In this document: positions 53,837 through 62,451 of the stretch, one piece after another
Layout of the letters: each line of letters opens with the position of its first letter
Numbering within the stretch: the first letter of the stretch is position 1
Assembly: GCA_018223435.1 (NCBI GenBank)
Contig: JAGTTO010000001.1
Coordinates: forward strand, 682,001-746,000
Origin: Lachnospiraceae bacterium Marseille-Q4251
GTDB lineage: Bacteria > Bacillota > Clostridia > Lachnospirales > Lachnospiraceae
Length of the DNA: 64,000 nucleotides
Reading direction: 5' to 3'
The notes under the pieces: model-generated
Told to the model about the DNA's origin: nothing
The model's database searches: none
The model's input: the letters and a program-made list of their open reading frames with translations, nothing else
Program-made: the position numbers and the translations under genes

Positions 53837-55015
53837 TTAACCTCTTTCAAACCAGAGTTTTTCCAGTTTTGCTTCATCCATTTTAGAACCGATCACACAG
53901 ATACGGCCGGTGTACTCCGGATTGCCGTCACGGAGCTCGTACTCTTCCGGAACCATGTCAAAATAGGTCCAGGTACCGTTCTCATCCTCCAGCATACCCT
54001 TTGCACGAAGGATCACGCCGTAAGAAGAGTCCTCGGAGAGCGTCTTAAGAATCTCCTCGATCTCAGCTCTGCTGAATTTACGAACGGTCTCTTTGCCCCA
54101 GCTGGTGAAGACCTCATCGGCATGATGATGGTGGTGATGATGGTCATGATCGTGACATCCGCAGGTGCAGTTCTCGTCATGCTCATGATGGTGCTCGTGA
54201 TCATGGTCGTCATGCTCATGATGATGCTCGTGGTCATGATCGTCATGGTCGTGATGATGCTCGTGGTCATGATCATGGCAGCCGCAGGTGCAATTCTCGT
54301 CATGATCATGATGATGGTCATGATCGTGATCGTGATCCTCATCATGGTCGTGATGATGCTCGTGATCGTGGTCGCACTCATCCTCGTGCTCTTCCTCCAC
54401 ATGGGAGAGATCGATCTTTTTGCCCTCGATGGTGTCCAGAATCTTCTTGCCTTCCAGCTGCTCCACCGGAGTTGTGATGATGGTGGCATCCGGATTCAGC
54501 TCGCGGATCATGGAAATGGCAGTCTCCACTTTCTCATCGGTAGCCTTCGGAAGATCGGTACGGCTTAAGATAATGGTTCCGGCAGCCTCCACCTGATTCT
54601 TGAAGAACTCGCCGAAGTTTTTCAGATACATCTTGCATTTCAGCACATCCACAACGGTAACGGCGCTGTTCAGCACCACATCCTGGTCATGCAGACGCTC
54701 TACGGCATGGATCACGTCGGAAAGCTTGCCGACACCGGAGGGCTCGATGACGATGCGGTCCGGATGATATTTCTCTACGACCTCTTTCAGAGCGGTTCCG
54801 AAATCGCCCACCAGAGAGCAGCAGATACAGCCGGAGTTCATCTCGCGGATCTCAATTCCTGCATCCTTCAGGAAACCGCCGTCGATACCGATCTCACCAA
54901 ATTCATTTTCAATCAGAACGATCTGCTGGCCTTTGAAAGCGTCCTGCAGAAGTTTTTTAATCAGAGTTGTTTTTCCAGCTCCGAGGAAACCGGAAATAAT
55001 ATCAATCTTTGTCAT
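53837..55015 (-). CDS. CobW/G3E family GTPase with His-rich metal-binding region
   Basis: 392 residues: P-loop GFLGAGKTT 9-17, metal site C63-I-C65-C66 (GCICC), GTPase core to about 200, an extreme His/Asp/Glu segment (about 205-302) with two CTCGCHDHD units, then the CobW C-terminal domain. G3E proteins insert metals such as Zn, Ni or Co. The ATG at 55015 has AAGGAG upstream. It is between selD and the partner G3E gene, with its own promoter. Confidence 0.88.
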   Translation of the reverse strand: MTKIDIISGFLGAGKTTLIKKLLQDAFKGQQIVLIENEFGEIGIDGGFLKDAGIEIREMNSGCICCSLVGDFGTALKEVVEKYHPDRIVIEPSGVGKLSDVIHAVERLHDQDVVLNSAVTVVDVLKCKMYLKNFGEFFKNQVEAAGTIILSRTDLPKATDEKVETAISMIRELNPDATIITTPVEQLEGKKILDTIEGKKIDLSHVEEEHEDECDHDHEHHHDHDEDHDHDHDHHHDHDENCTCGCHDHDHEHHHDHDDHDHEHHHEHDDHDHEHHHEHDENCTCGCHDHDHHHHHHHADEVFTSWGKETVRKFSRAEIEEILKTLSEDSSYGVILRAKGMLEDENGTWTYFDMVPEEYELRDGNPEYTGRICVIGSKMDEAKLEKLWFERG

Positions 55016-55132
55016 TTTTATGCATCTCCTTTTACTGCAAAAGCGGACGAAGGATACCTCCGCCCGTATTATCTCTGACAGCCCGGCCACATTCCCTCCG
55101 GACTGCTGTTGCTTTTTTCTGTCCAGTAGATG

Positions 55133-55160
55133 ATTATACTACGAAAAAAATTTTCTGTAA
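55133..55160 (-). promoter_or_regulatory. promoter of the G3E pair
   Basis: On the minus strand TTACAG (55160-55155), 16 bases, TATAAT (55138-55133). A leader hairpin CAGTCCGG/CCGGGCTG follows before the gene. Confidence 0.55.
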
Positions 55161-55189
55161 ATGGCGTTATTGAAAACTTTTCCTCAAGG

Positions 55190-56212
55190 TCACTCCACGA
55201 GGATCTTTAACGGCTCTTTTTCCGTCACTTCCCCCACGATGGCCGCCGGAAGGCCCAGGTCCCGGATCTCAGAGAGAAGCCCTTCGGCATCCTCTTTTTG
55301 TACCGACAGGAGGAGGCCGCCGGAGGTCTGTGGATCAAAGAGAAGCTCCTCCATGAAAAAAGACTCCTTCTGAAATGCTACCTTTCCTTTCATGTGATTC
55401 CGGTTTCTCTGGCCTGCTGCCGTAATGTAAAATTCTTCCACATAGGCGGGACAACCCGGAATAAAGGGCACCGCGTCACTGAAAATTCGGGTGGAACAGT
55501 TTTCGCCCAGAAGCTCGTTTAAATGGACGAGGAAACCAAAGCCCGTGACGTCCGTGCAGGCGTGAGTCTCGTAGTTTCCGGCCAGAGCGGAAGCATATTT
55601 ATTGAGCGTAGTCATGGATTTTACCGCCAGTTCATAATCCGCTTCCCGCACATCCTTCATGCGGGAGGCCGTACAGACAATACCCACACCCAAAGGTTTC
55701 GTGAGGATCAACATATCCCCGGGATGGCAGTTCTGATTCGCCAGCACTTGATCCGGATGGATCACACCGGTGACAGAAAGGCCGTATTTGATATCCGCAT
55801 CCTGAATGGAATGGCCCCCGGCCAGGACGGCCTCCGCCTCCTCCACCTTTTCTGCTCCCCCGGTAAGAATTTTTCCCAGGATATTGAGATCCATACTCTC
55901 CGGAAAGCAGACAATATTGAGGGCCGTTTTCGCCGTCCCTCCCATGGCATAAATATCGCTCAGGGCATTGGCTGCGGCAATCTGCCCGAATACATGGGGA
56001 TCCTCCACCATCGGAGGAAAGAAATCCAGCGTCTGCACAATGGCCAGGTCCTCCGTCAGCCGGTAAATAGCCGCGTCATCCGCATGATCGTACCCCACCA
56101 GAAGATCCTTGTCCTGCTTTCTCGGCAGCAGCGGCAGAATCCGGTCCAGCACCTCCGGCCCCAGCTTCGCCGTACAGCCGCCGCCCTTGCAGAAAATTTT
56201 GTCTTCGCTCAT
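55190..56212 (-). CDS. selD: selenophosphate synthetase
   Basis: Makes selenophosphate from selenide and ATP. 340 residues; catalytic Cys13 and Lys16 in GGGCTAK match Cys17/Lys20 of E. coli. The codon is TGT, so this is not a selenoprotein. Also visible are [27 protein letters not shown] and [17 protein letters not shown] lies before the ATG but inside a hairpin. No selA or selB is in the window; neighbours suggest use in a Mo hydroxylase. Confidence 0.95.
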   Translation of the reverse strand: MSEDKIFCKGGGCTAKLGPEVLDRILPLLPRKQDKDLLVGYDHADDAAIYRLTEDLAIVQTLDFFPPMVEDPHVFGQIAAANALSDIYAMGGTAKTALNIVCFPESMDLNILGKILTGGAEKVEEAEAVLAGGHSIQDADIKYGLSVTGVIHPDQVLANQNCHPGDMLILTKPLGVGIVCTASRMKDVREADYELAVKSMTTLNKYASALAGNYETHACTDVTGFGFLVHLNELLGENCSTRIFSDAVPFIPGCPAYVEEFYITAAGQRNRNHMKGKVAFQKESFFMEELLFDPQTSGGLLLSVQKEDAEGLLSEIRDLGLPAAIVGEVTEKEPLKILVE

Positions 56213-56217
56213 TGTAA

Positions 56218-56271
56218 AAACCTCCCGTTCTTTTCTATTTTTAATTATAGAGAAGAACAGGAGGTTTGCAA
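56218..56271 (-). promoter_or_regulatory. selD promoter inside a ribosome-site hairpin
   Basis: AAACCTCCTGTTCTTCTC and GAAAAGAACGGGAGGTTT pair at 17 of 18 positions (56267-56250 with 56235-56218). The 3' arm holds the ribosome site GGGAGG, followed by T5. The 14-base loop begins with TATAAT (56249-56244), and TTGCAA (56271-56266) is a -35 with a 16-base spacer. The predicted start lies in the loop. Confidence 0.7.
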
Positions 56272-56273
56272 GG

Positions 56274-56627
56274 TTATTTTTTTAACAGGTAAGCTAATTT
56301 TTTGTTAAATTCTTCTTCCTTCAATGGTCTGTTTATATACTCCGTAATTCCCATTTCTTCCAACATCCAATAATCATTTTCACAGCATGAATCTACGATT
56401 GCCAGTATTGGCGCCTTACTTTTGCAACGAATTTTTATTATAAATTCCAGTTCTCCTGCTTTTAATTTCTGATCCGGTACATCCAAAATTATCAAATCCC
56501 GCTTTTTTATTAAAGCTTCCTCTATCCTTTTCAAAGGATATATATCTACATAAGCACTTTGATGCAGCAGCTCTCTCTTTGAGCAATCCGGATACCCGAT
56601 TCTTTCCGAAAAGACTAATACTTCCAT
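56274..56627 (-). CDS. receiver-like protein with degenerate phosphorylation site
   Basis: 117 residues that follow the CheY receiver pattern: LIILDVPD carries the usual Asp, but the acidic pair near the N-terminus is replaced (VLVFSERIG) and the conserved Lys is Arg (INRPLKE). No DNA-binding output domain follows. It is downstream of agrB and overlaps its frame by 212 bases. Possibly a phosphorylation-independent adaptor; the partner is unknown. Confidence 0.55.
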   Translation of the reverse strand: MEVLVFSERIGYPDCSKRELLHQSAYVDIYPLKRIEEALIKKRDLIILDVPDQKLKAGELEFIIKIRCKSKAPILAIVDSCCENDYWMLEEMGITEYINRPLKEEEFNKKLAYLLKK

Positions 56628-57186
56628 CTCTTTTTATTCTCGCATCCTTTAGCAGTAAACTAATCAAAACAACTGCAAGCGTATACATTGTCAGAAAAAG
56701 ATATTGACCATTTTCTCTCAACTTTAAAATCACAGCCACAATAGCAATTCCCAATTCAAAGACCCGAAGCTTCTTCAAAAGGCTTTCTTTATATCTTTCT
56801 TTTACATTGGAATTTTTACACACTCCAAAACCTGAAATAATAAGAAGCAGTCCGCAAATACAGATAAAACTATATGTTTCATCACAGTGTATATACTTTG
56901 AAGAAACAAGTCCCACCACCAAGACCATCACAGAGCAAACGAAACATTTCCAGTATCGGTCCAGATGAACACCTCCGGCCCATGTTCTAAGTGGAATAAA
57001 AATACCGCCTAAAAATATCATTTCTGGAAACATTTTAAGGTATAAGGCAATGCCCACACTTGCTATTATGCTTATAAATATTTCTATACTTACCTGCCAG
57101 CCAAATTGATATATTGCAGTATCTTTTTCATTGATAAGTCCTTTTCGCATATAATAATCGGTTAATTTTTTTGCTATTTTTTCCAT
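56416..57186 (-). CDS. agrB: accessory gene regulator B-type peptide protease
   Basis: Membrane cysteine protease that processes and exports AgrD-type peptides. 256 residues, several helices, and the signature LRTWAGGVHLDRYWKCFVC; His74 and Cys81 have the same spacing as the S. aureus pair. The last ~70 residues are hydrophilic and read in a second frame through the receiver-like gene. A one-base shift would end the protein at a TAA near 56635, giving the usual AgrB length. No agrD was found beside it. Confidence 0.85.
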   Translation of the reverse strand: MEKIAKKLTDYYMRKGLINEKDTAIYQFGWQVSIEIFISIIASVGIALYLKMFPEMIFLGGIFIPLRTWAGGVHLDRYWKCFVCSVMVLVVGLVSSKYIHCDETYSFICICGLLLIISGFGVCKNSNVKERYKESLLKKLRVFELGIAIVAVILKLRENGQYLFLTMYTLAVVLISLLLKDARIKRDGSISLFGKNRVSGLLKERAAASKCLCRYISFEKDRGSFNKKAGFDNFGCTGSEIKSRRTGIYNKNSLQK

Positions 57187-57215
57187 TTTTAACACTATCT
57201 TTCTAACTTTATTTC

Positions 57216-57253
57216 AGAAGGCGCACATGCCTTTTCAGCAACGTGCGCCTTCT
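57216..57253 (-). terminator. terminator after the pseudoprotease gene
   Basis: A perfect 11-bp stem AGAAGGCGCAC/GTGCGCCTTCT, eight bases past the stop of the upstream gene. The U-run is weak. Confidence 0.65.
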
Positions 57254-57261
57254 AAATAATA

Positions 57262-58185
57262 TCATCCTTTTAGTGAAACAATTAATTCATACAAAGCTTT
57301 TGTAATATATCTTCCTTGATTTCCAATACAACTTCCATTATCATTTTTTATAGTAAGACAATTGATACCTGCAATATAATCAACTCCACCACTTCTTTTG
57401 AAAATCGGAGCTCCTTCTTGCCCAACGTTAGCAGTGTCTATGGTATATTTTAGTGTATAGCCATTAGAAGATAAAAGGACATTTCCCGTAGCACATACCT
57501 GATTATAGGCAAATGAATCCGGACCTTCTACCTCACCATTCACATATCCAGAAATCATATATGAACCTATACTTTCCCCAGCTGTACCCACTACATTATT
57601 TCTTATTCCAAAATATCCACTCTTATTTCCAATTGGTGTATTTAGTTTCAATATTGCAAAATTGTATAACGTGCCTTCATAACCTTGTGTCTTAAATTGT
57701 GATGGTATATGAATAGAAGTTACCTTGGCTTTTCCATACGGCATACTACCTTTTGAGTATCCCGGATAAAAATAAACTTCATTTGGCATACTACCTGTTT
57801 TATTTCCAGCATATCTGAATATTGCTCCCGCAGCTGTAACAACTGTATCTGGTGATACCAAAAAACCTGTACAATGCGCTGCATCTTCATTGTAGTTTGC
57901 TTCTAACATACCTATGTAGCTGTATGGTGCCGTTTTTGTATTTACCAAATTTCGATCATCTGAACCAATAATCCCTCTTCCGTTATTATTTTCTGTTTCT
58001 GTTCCTTCAAATCCCGGGCAAAAATCTGGAACTTTATTCCCTTTAAAAGTATATTCTTCTACTGTTTTAGTCTCTAAATTGTAATTCAACATTTCAAATG
58101 GAACATCTTCACTTGCAAAACTCTTTAAGGGCACTAACATAATCATACAGCTTATCATCATTATAATCTTTTTCCAACTATACAT
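57262..58185 (-). CDS. secreted trypsin/V8-fold pseudoprotease
   Basis: 307 residues with a signal peptide (about 1-25, cut near SFA-SE) and a chymotrypsin-like domain: CTGFLVSPDTVVTAAGAIF, LYNFAILKL and GQEGAPIF. These align with TAAHC, the Asp strand and GxSGxP. All three catalytic residues are changed: His to Gly120, Asp to Asn175, Ser to Glu257. The frame is intact, so it looks like a retained binding or signalling protein. It lies between a wall hydrolase and agrB. Confidence 0.8.
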   Translation of the reverse strand: MYSWKKIIMMISCMIMLVPLKSFASEDVPFEMLNYNLETKTVEEYTFKGNKVPDFCPGFEGTETENNNGRGIIGSDDRNLVNTKTAPYSYIGMLEANYNEDAAHCTGFLVSPDTVVTAAGAIFRYAGNKTGSMPNEVYFYPGYSKGSMPYGKAKVTSIHIPSQFKTQGYEGTLYNFAILKLNTPIGNKSGYFGIRNNVVGTAGESIGSYMISGYVNGEVEGPDSFAYNQVCATGNVLLSSNGYTLKYTIDTANVGQEGAPIFKRSGGVDYIAGINCLTIKNDNGSCIGNQGRYITKALYELIVSLKG

Positions 58186-58219
58186 TTTCTCTATTCTCCT
58201 TTTTTAACTTTTCAATTTT

Positions 58220-60238
58220 TTAATACCAATACCTCACACACCCATAAATATAAACGTAATCGTAGGTAGAAATCTTTATCCCTCCTTTCGGATAGGGTGC
58301 GCTGTTTGAGGCATGTACCACTTTATCATTTCCGATATAAATTCCCACATGGCTGTTTCCACTGTAATAGAAAATCAAGTCTCCTGGTTTCCGATCCTCA
58401 ATGGGGATCTGAATTGGCTGTTTGTAGCCCTTTGCTCCGTCATGCTGGGTCCAGGTAGTTCTCGGAATATTGATCCCGAAATGGCGCATTACCAGCATGG
58501 TAAACCCAGAGCAATCAACTCCCTGTTTCAGATCCTGATCGCCTTGTTCTTTATATGGATATCCTACAAATTCCTGAGCATATGCTGCTATCTGCTCGCC
58601 CAATTCCTCCTTTCCACTGTCCGGCATCTTAGGTTTCATGTGACCTTCTGTATTAAACAGATAAATCATTCCTTCTATGGATATTTCTGTATCAAGTGCC
58701 ATTGCTCCGTTCTGCTTCGGATCAAAGTAATAGGTATACTCATCGATCACTTTGAATCCCGTATATAAAGCGCCTGTTACCGTGCTGAAATAGTATTTTT
58801 TCCCTTCATATTCGATAAGTCCCTTTGCCTTGCTTCCATCTTCCAGAAACAAATAGGTCTCTCCATCAATCCAGGCCAGCTGCCCGCTGGTGCGCGTTCC
58901 ATCCTTTTTCAGATAATATCCGTCGATCCATTTTTCTCTGTCCATTTCTCCGCTGGCTTCATCAAAGTGATACCATTGTCCATCCACTTCTCTCCAGCCA
59001 GTCAGCTTCTCATAATTTTCATCCAAAAACCAAGTTTTCCCATTCTCTGAAAACAATCCGGGCGTTCTTGTTTTTCCGGTCTTCTTTCCGTCTGCTCCGA
59101 TTTCATAGGAAAGAATCCATGTATTTGTCACCATTTTTCCTTCTGCATCTACAAAATAGGTATTACCTACAAACCGATTCTTCGCCAGTTGACCGAAAGT
59201 ATTAAAGAAATATCTTTTCCCTTCTATGGAATGCCAGCCCTTATAAGCCCGTCCCGTTTTCTGGTCAAAGTAGTAGTCATTTACGCCATAGTGAACCCAG
59301 CCAGTCTTCATCTCTCCTGTTACCGGATCAAAATAATAGCAGATTCCATAATCGGTTCGCACCAGACCGGACAATTTCTGGCAGACTCCCTCTTCATCAA
59401 AATAATATACTTTCCCCGAAATTCGCAGCCAGCCGGTTACTTTTTCTTTTTTCCATTTTCTGAAATAATAGGTCTTTCCATCAATCTGCTGCCAGCCGAT
59501 CGCTAATTTCCCGTTCTCATCCAGATACTGATTTTCATTCAGCCAATAATTTCTGGCCAATGAACAATCTTCCAGGAAATAGAATTTCTGTTTATTTATG
59601 ACATACCACCCATTTTTAGCTGCTTTGCCTGTATCTGGATCTAAATAGTAGCGCTTCGTTCCCTCATCTACCCAGCCATACTGGCGTTCTCCACTTTCAT
59701 TTACATACCAGGTCTTTCCTACCATCCGTCCTTTGACCAGCTGCCCATACGCATTAAAATAATAATGCTTTCCTTTTATTTCACGCCAGCCCGTATACAT
59801 ACGGAAAGTAACCGGGTCAAAATAATAATCATTTACACCATAATGAATCCATCCGCTGGCAAGCTGTCCTCTTTTTCCTGCATAATAAGTCCGCTGAATC
59901 AAAGTATCTTTCTGTAGAACACCGTTCCGGCTAAAATAATACTGATATTTTCCAATCTTCTGTTTACCGGTCAGCGCCGCCCCATTTTTCCCAAAATAAT
60001 ACAGCTTTCCCTTAACCCTTCTCCAGCCGCTCAACCGCTCCCCTGTGTTGGGATCAAAATAGAAAGGACTGCCTTTTATAGTTACCAGGCCTTTCGCCTT
60101 TTCTCCATCCATCTGATAAAATACTTTTCCATTCTGCGAATACCAGCCCTGATCAGCAGCGCAGATATTTTTGCATGGAACGATCATCAAACAGAATGCC
60201 AGCGTAATATATAAAAATAATTTGCAGTCTTTTTTCAT
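58220..60238 (-). CDS. cell-wall-binding repeat protein with NlpC/P60 hydrolase domain
   Basis: 672 residues: signal peptide (about 1-28), some twenty aromatic cell-wall-binding repeats of the GWRxxxGKxYYF type (about 30-540), and a C-terminal NlpC/P60 endopeptidase with Cys576 (GVDCSGF), His630 (SHVGIYIG) and His642 (VVHAS). It likely cuts stem peptides at the cell surface. Codon use is more AT-rich than in the core genes. It is in line with the pseudoprotease gene 34 bases downstream. Confidence 0.93.
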   Translation of the reverse strand: MKKDCKLFLYITLAFCLMIVPCKNICAADQGWYSQNGKVFYQMDGEKAKGLVTIKGSPFYFDPNTGERLSGWRRVKGKLYYFGKNGAALTGKQKIGKYQYYFSRNGVLQKDTLIQRTYYAGKRGQLASGWIHYGVNDYYFDPVTFRMYTGWREIKGKHYYFNAYGQLVKGRMVGKTWYVNESGERQYGWVDEGTKRYYLDPDTGKAAKNGWYVINKQKFYFLEDCSLARNYWLNENQYLDENGKLAIGWQQIDGKTYYFRKWKKEKVTGWLRISGKVYYFDEEGVCQKLSGLVRTDYGICYYFDPVTGEMKTGWVHYGVNDYYFDQKTGRAYKGWHSIEGKRYFFNTFGQLAKNRFVGNTYFVDAEGKMVTNTWILSYEIGADGKKTGKTRTPGLFSENGKTWFLDENYEKLTGWREVDGQWYHFDEASGEMDREKWIDGYYLKKDGTRTSGQLAWIDGETYLFLEDGSKAKGLIEYEGKKYYFSTVTGALYTGFKVIDEYTYYFDPKQNGAMALDTEISIEGMIYLFNTEGHMKPKMPDSGKEELGEQIAAYAQEFVGYPYKEQGDQDLKQGVDCSGFTMLVMRHFGINIPRTTWTQHDGAKGYKQPIQIPIEDRKPGDLIFYYSGNSHVGIYIGNDKVVHASNSAPYPKGGIKISTYDYVYIYGCVRYWY

Positions 60239-60336
60239 TCTCTCAGACCCCTCAGTTTATTTTTCTGAATACTATCACAGAATCCCCTTCTGTGCCGGAT
60301 CATGTAATTATCCCGGCGTTTCATGTAACTTTTCCC

Positions 60337-60957
60337 TTAATCAGGAACTTTCACAAGATTCCGAACCGGCCACAAAGACACAATCAGTTGAAAAGGAAGC
60401 TTTTCCAAATCCCGGATATCTTTTCCCATACGTTCTTCATAGACACCGTATGGAAGGTAAAATTTCTTTTCTGTTCCAGGCTTCAGGGATAACGCAGGAC
60501 TTCCCTCTGCACTTCGATTGGCAAATCTATATAATTCCGGTTCAAAATCAAGCACCCGATTCTTCTCATACAGATAGAAAAAAGACCAGTTTACCCCTCT
60601 CTCGGTGCTTTCATCCTCCGATTCATTTTTCAATGTCACTGTAAGAAGATATACTTTGTCCGGTTTCCACAGGTTCTGATTCTTTACCTGTTCGTCATAT
60701 TCCGTTTTTTCTGATACTTCCGCATATAGATGCAGGTATTCCTCTGTTGATAAAATTCTTTTCTCATCAATACGGAGATAATATCCGTCCCGGTTATCGT
60801 TTTCCTCCATCTGGCTTCCACTTAAGTTTATCCATTCTCCCGCTTCATATGTTTTTTGCGGAATATCCGGATAGTTCTTATTTACCCGCCAGACCCGCAG
60901 GCCCCAGAGAAAGATCAGAAGGATTGCACCCGTAATCAATATCTTTTTCTTTTTCAT
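60337..60957 (-). CDS. membrane-anchored protein of unknown function (DUF5028-like)
   Basis: 206 residues: one N-terminal membrane helix (ILITGAILLIFLWGLRVW) and an extracytoplasmic beta-rich domain (KVYLLTVTLKNES). I recall similar proteins as DUF5028 beside ABC exporters, unverified. The ATG at 60957 has GGGGA upstream. It overlaps the ABC ATPase by 80 bases and ends the exporter operon. Confidence 0.7.
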   Translation of the reverse strand: MKKKKILITGAILLIFLWGLRVWRVNKNYPDIPQKTYEAGEWINLSGSQMEENDNRDGYYLRIDEKRILSTEEYLHLYAEVSEKTEYDEQVKNQNLWKPDKVYLLTVTLKNESEDESTERGVNWSFFYLYEKNRVLDFEPELYRFANRSAEGSPALSLKPGTEKKFYLPYGVYEERMGKDIRDLEKLPFQLIVSLWPVRNLVKVPD

Positions 60958-61600
60958 CAGATTTCCCCACAATTCTCCCTTCTGAAAGTTCCAATATCTG
61001 GTCAGAATGCATCTTCAAAATTTCATTGTCATGGCAGGAGAATATCACCAATGCTCCATTTTTCTTTTCTTCTTCCAGCAAATGAGAAACCATCTCTATT
61101 CCGGATGTATCCAATGCATTAAACGGTTCATCCAGAATAAGCAGGTCCGGTTTTTCCATAACAGCTGCCGCTATCCCAAGACGCTGTTTCATTCCCAATG
61201 AATATTTTTTATATTTTCGCTGGTCATCCGGATCAAGCCCTACCCGGAAAAGAGTATTTCTTATTTCCTTTTCCGTAATTTTTTGATTGATATCTGCAAT
61301 CATTTTTAAATTTTGCAGCCCCGTATAGGAATCCAGAAAAGAAGGATTTTCCAAAAGGATTCCAACGCCTGGCGGAAAACGAAAATCTGTCCCCAGCTTC
61401 TTTTCATCATAGAAAATCTCTCCCTCTGACGGACGAATCAAACCGCACAATAAACGCATGAACATGGTTTTTCCCGATCCATTGATCCCTTTTAAACCAT
61501 AAATTTTCCCTGATAAAAAGGTACAGGAAATATCCTGCAGCACTGTATTTCCATGTATGCGCTTTGTGGCATGATGAACTTCCAGTTTTTTCAAACTCAT
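60878..61600 (-). CDS. ABC exporter ATP-binding protein
   Basis: 240 residues: Walker A GINGSGKT 38-45, signature YSLGMKQRLG near 134, Walker B LLILDEP 154-160, H-loop FSCHD. It drives the two permeases encoded upstream. The start at 61600 overlaps the permease stop by four bases. The final ~27 residues overlap the next gene; a one-base shift would stop at TGATGA at its start codon. Substrate unknown; the layout resembles peptide or bacteriocin export/immunity pumps. Confidence 0.92.
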   Translation of the reverse strand: MSLKKLEVHHATKRIHGNTVLQDISCTFLSGKIYGLKGINGSGKTMFMRLLCGLIRPSEGEIFYDEKKLGTDFRFPPGVGILLENPSFLDSYTGLQNLKMIADINQKITEKEIRNTLFRVGLDPDDQRKYKKYSLGMKQRLGIAAAVMEKPDLLILDEPFNALDTSGIEMVSHLLEEEKKNGALVIFSCHDNEILKMHSDQILELSEGRIVGKSDEKEKDIDYGCNPSDLSLGPAGLAGK

Positions 61601-62451
61601 ATATTTTCCCTCTCTTTTGGAAGGTTTTCTTTTACACGGATTGCCAATCCCCACAAAAGCAGACTGATAACTCCCACTCCCGTAAGAACCATTAGGCCTT
61701 CCTTTCTGTTGACACCGGTTTTTACAAGAGATTGATCCCTGAACACCATTCCCTGATTCGCTATGAGAAAAACGGACGGATATACCATAGCGGCTGCTAT
61801 CTGAGAGACACTCATGCAAAAACCGCCTACTGGACCAAGCAGCTGAGACATCGCTGCCTGCAATAAAATCAAGATAAAAAACGTATTCACAGGGCTGATG
61901 ATCAAACCAAAAATCCAGAAAAATTCTGTCGGAGTCGCGCCCTGAATTGACGGATACATCCAGGCAAATATTTCCTCATTCATTTTCAGGCCGAGTGGTA
62001 CCCCGCGCCAGACACAAAATAAAAGGATCGTAAAGGTCACAGTTATCAAATAGCCGATCGCCACAAGAAATGTCCAGAAAAGTTTTTCCAGCCACCAGCC
62101 TGTTTGTGAACGTAACGCTAGAATCTGTGCAGAGCCTATTTTTTCTTTCATTTGAAAAGGAAAATCTGACAATAAATACAAGCCATAGACATATATTATG
62201 CACCAGCGCAATGGCAATTCCGGTATTCGGATTTCTGTTGAGGGAATATACTCGGTTCCCGCCAGAAGATACGCGAGTACATTCATTACGGTCCCCTTTG
62301 AGGTTATCCCCTGCTGCTGAATTCCAAATCTTATGGAAGTTTCGTATCCCCCGCACAAAAATAAGACAAGGATTACCGAGAGGCCAAGGCCTGTAAGGAT
62401 TCGTTTTTTACAACAGCGGAGATCCATTTTCAAAAGTCTAATATATTTCAT
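61597..62451 (-). CDS. ABC-2 type permease
   Basis: 284 residues with about six membrane helices (LGLSVILVLFLCGGY, FLVAIGYLITVTFTILLF, GVGVISLLLWGLAI). It pairs with the second permease encoded upstream, overlapping it by 14 bases. No motif reveals the substrate. Confidence 0.82.
   Translation of the reverse strand: MKYIRLLKMDLRCCKKRILTGLGLSVILVLFLCGGYETSIRFGIQQQGITSKGTVMNVLAYLLAGTEYIPSTEIRIPELPLRWCIIYVYGLYLLSDFPFQMKEKIGSAQILALRSQTGWWLEKLFWTFLVAIGYLITVTFTILLFCVWRGVPLGLKMNEEIFAWMYPSIQGATPTEFFWIFGLIISPVNTFFILILLQAAMSQLLGPVGGFCMSVSQIAAAMVYPSVFLIANQGMVFRDQSLVKTGVNRKEGLMVLTGVGVISLLLWGLAIRVKENLPKERENI

Noticed and set aside
54110..54400. Dense CAT/ATG-rich repeats that look like a tandem or CRISPR-like array
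   Set aside because: The pattern is explained by His/Asp/Glu codons in the G3E GTPase; units are irregular and there are no spacers.
55190..56212. SelD as a selenoprotein with in-frame TGA
   Set aside because: The active-site codon is TGT (Cys13) and the frame has no internal stop.
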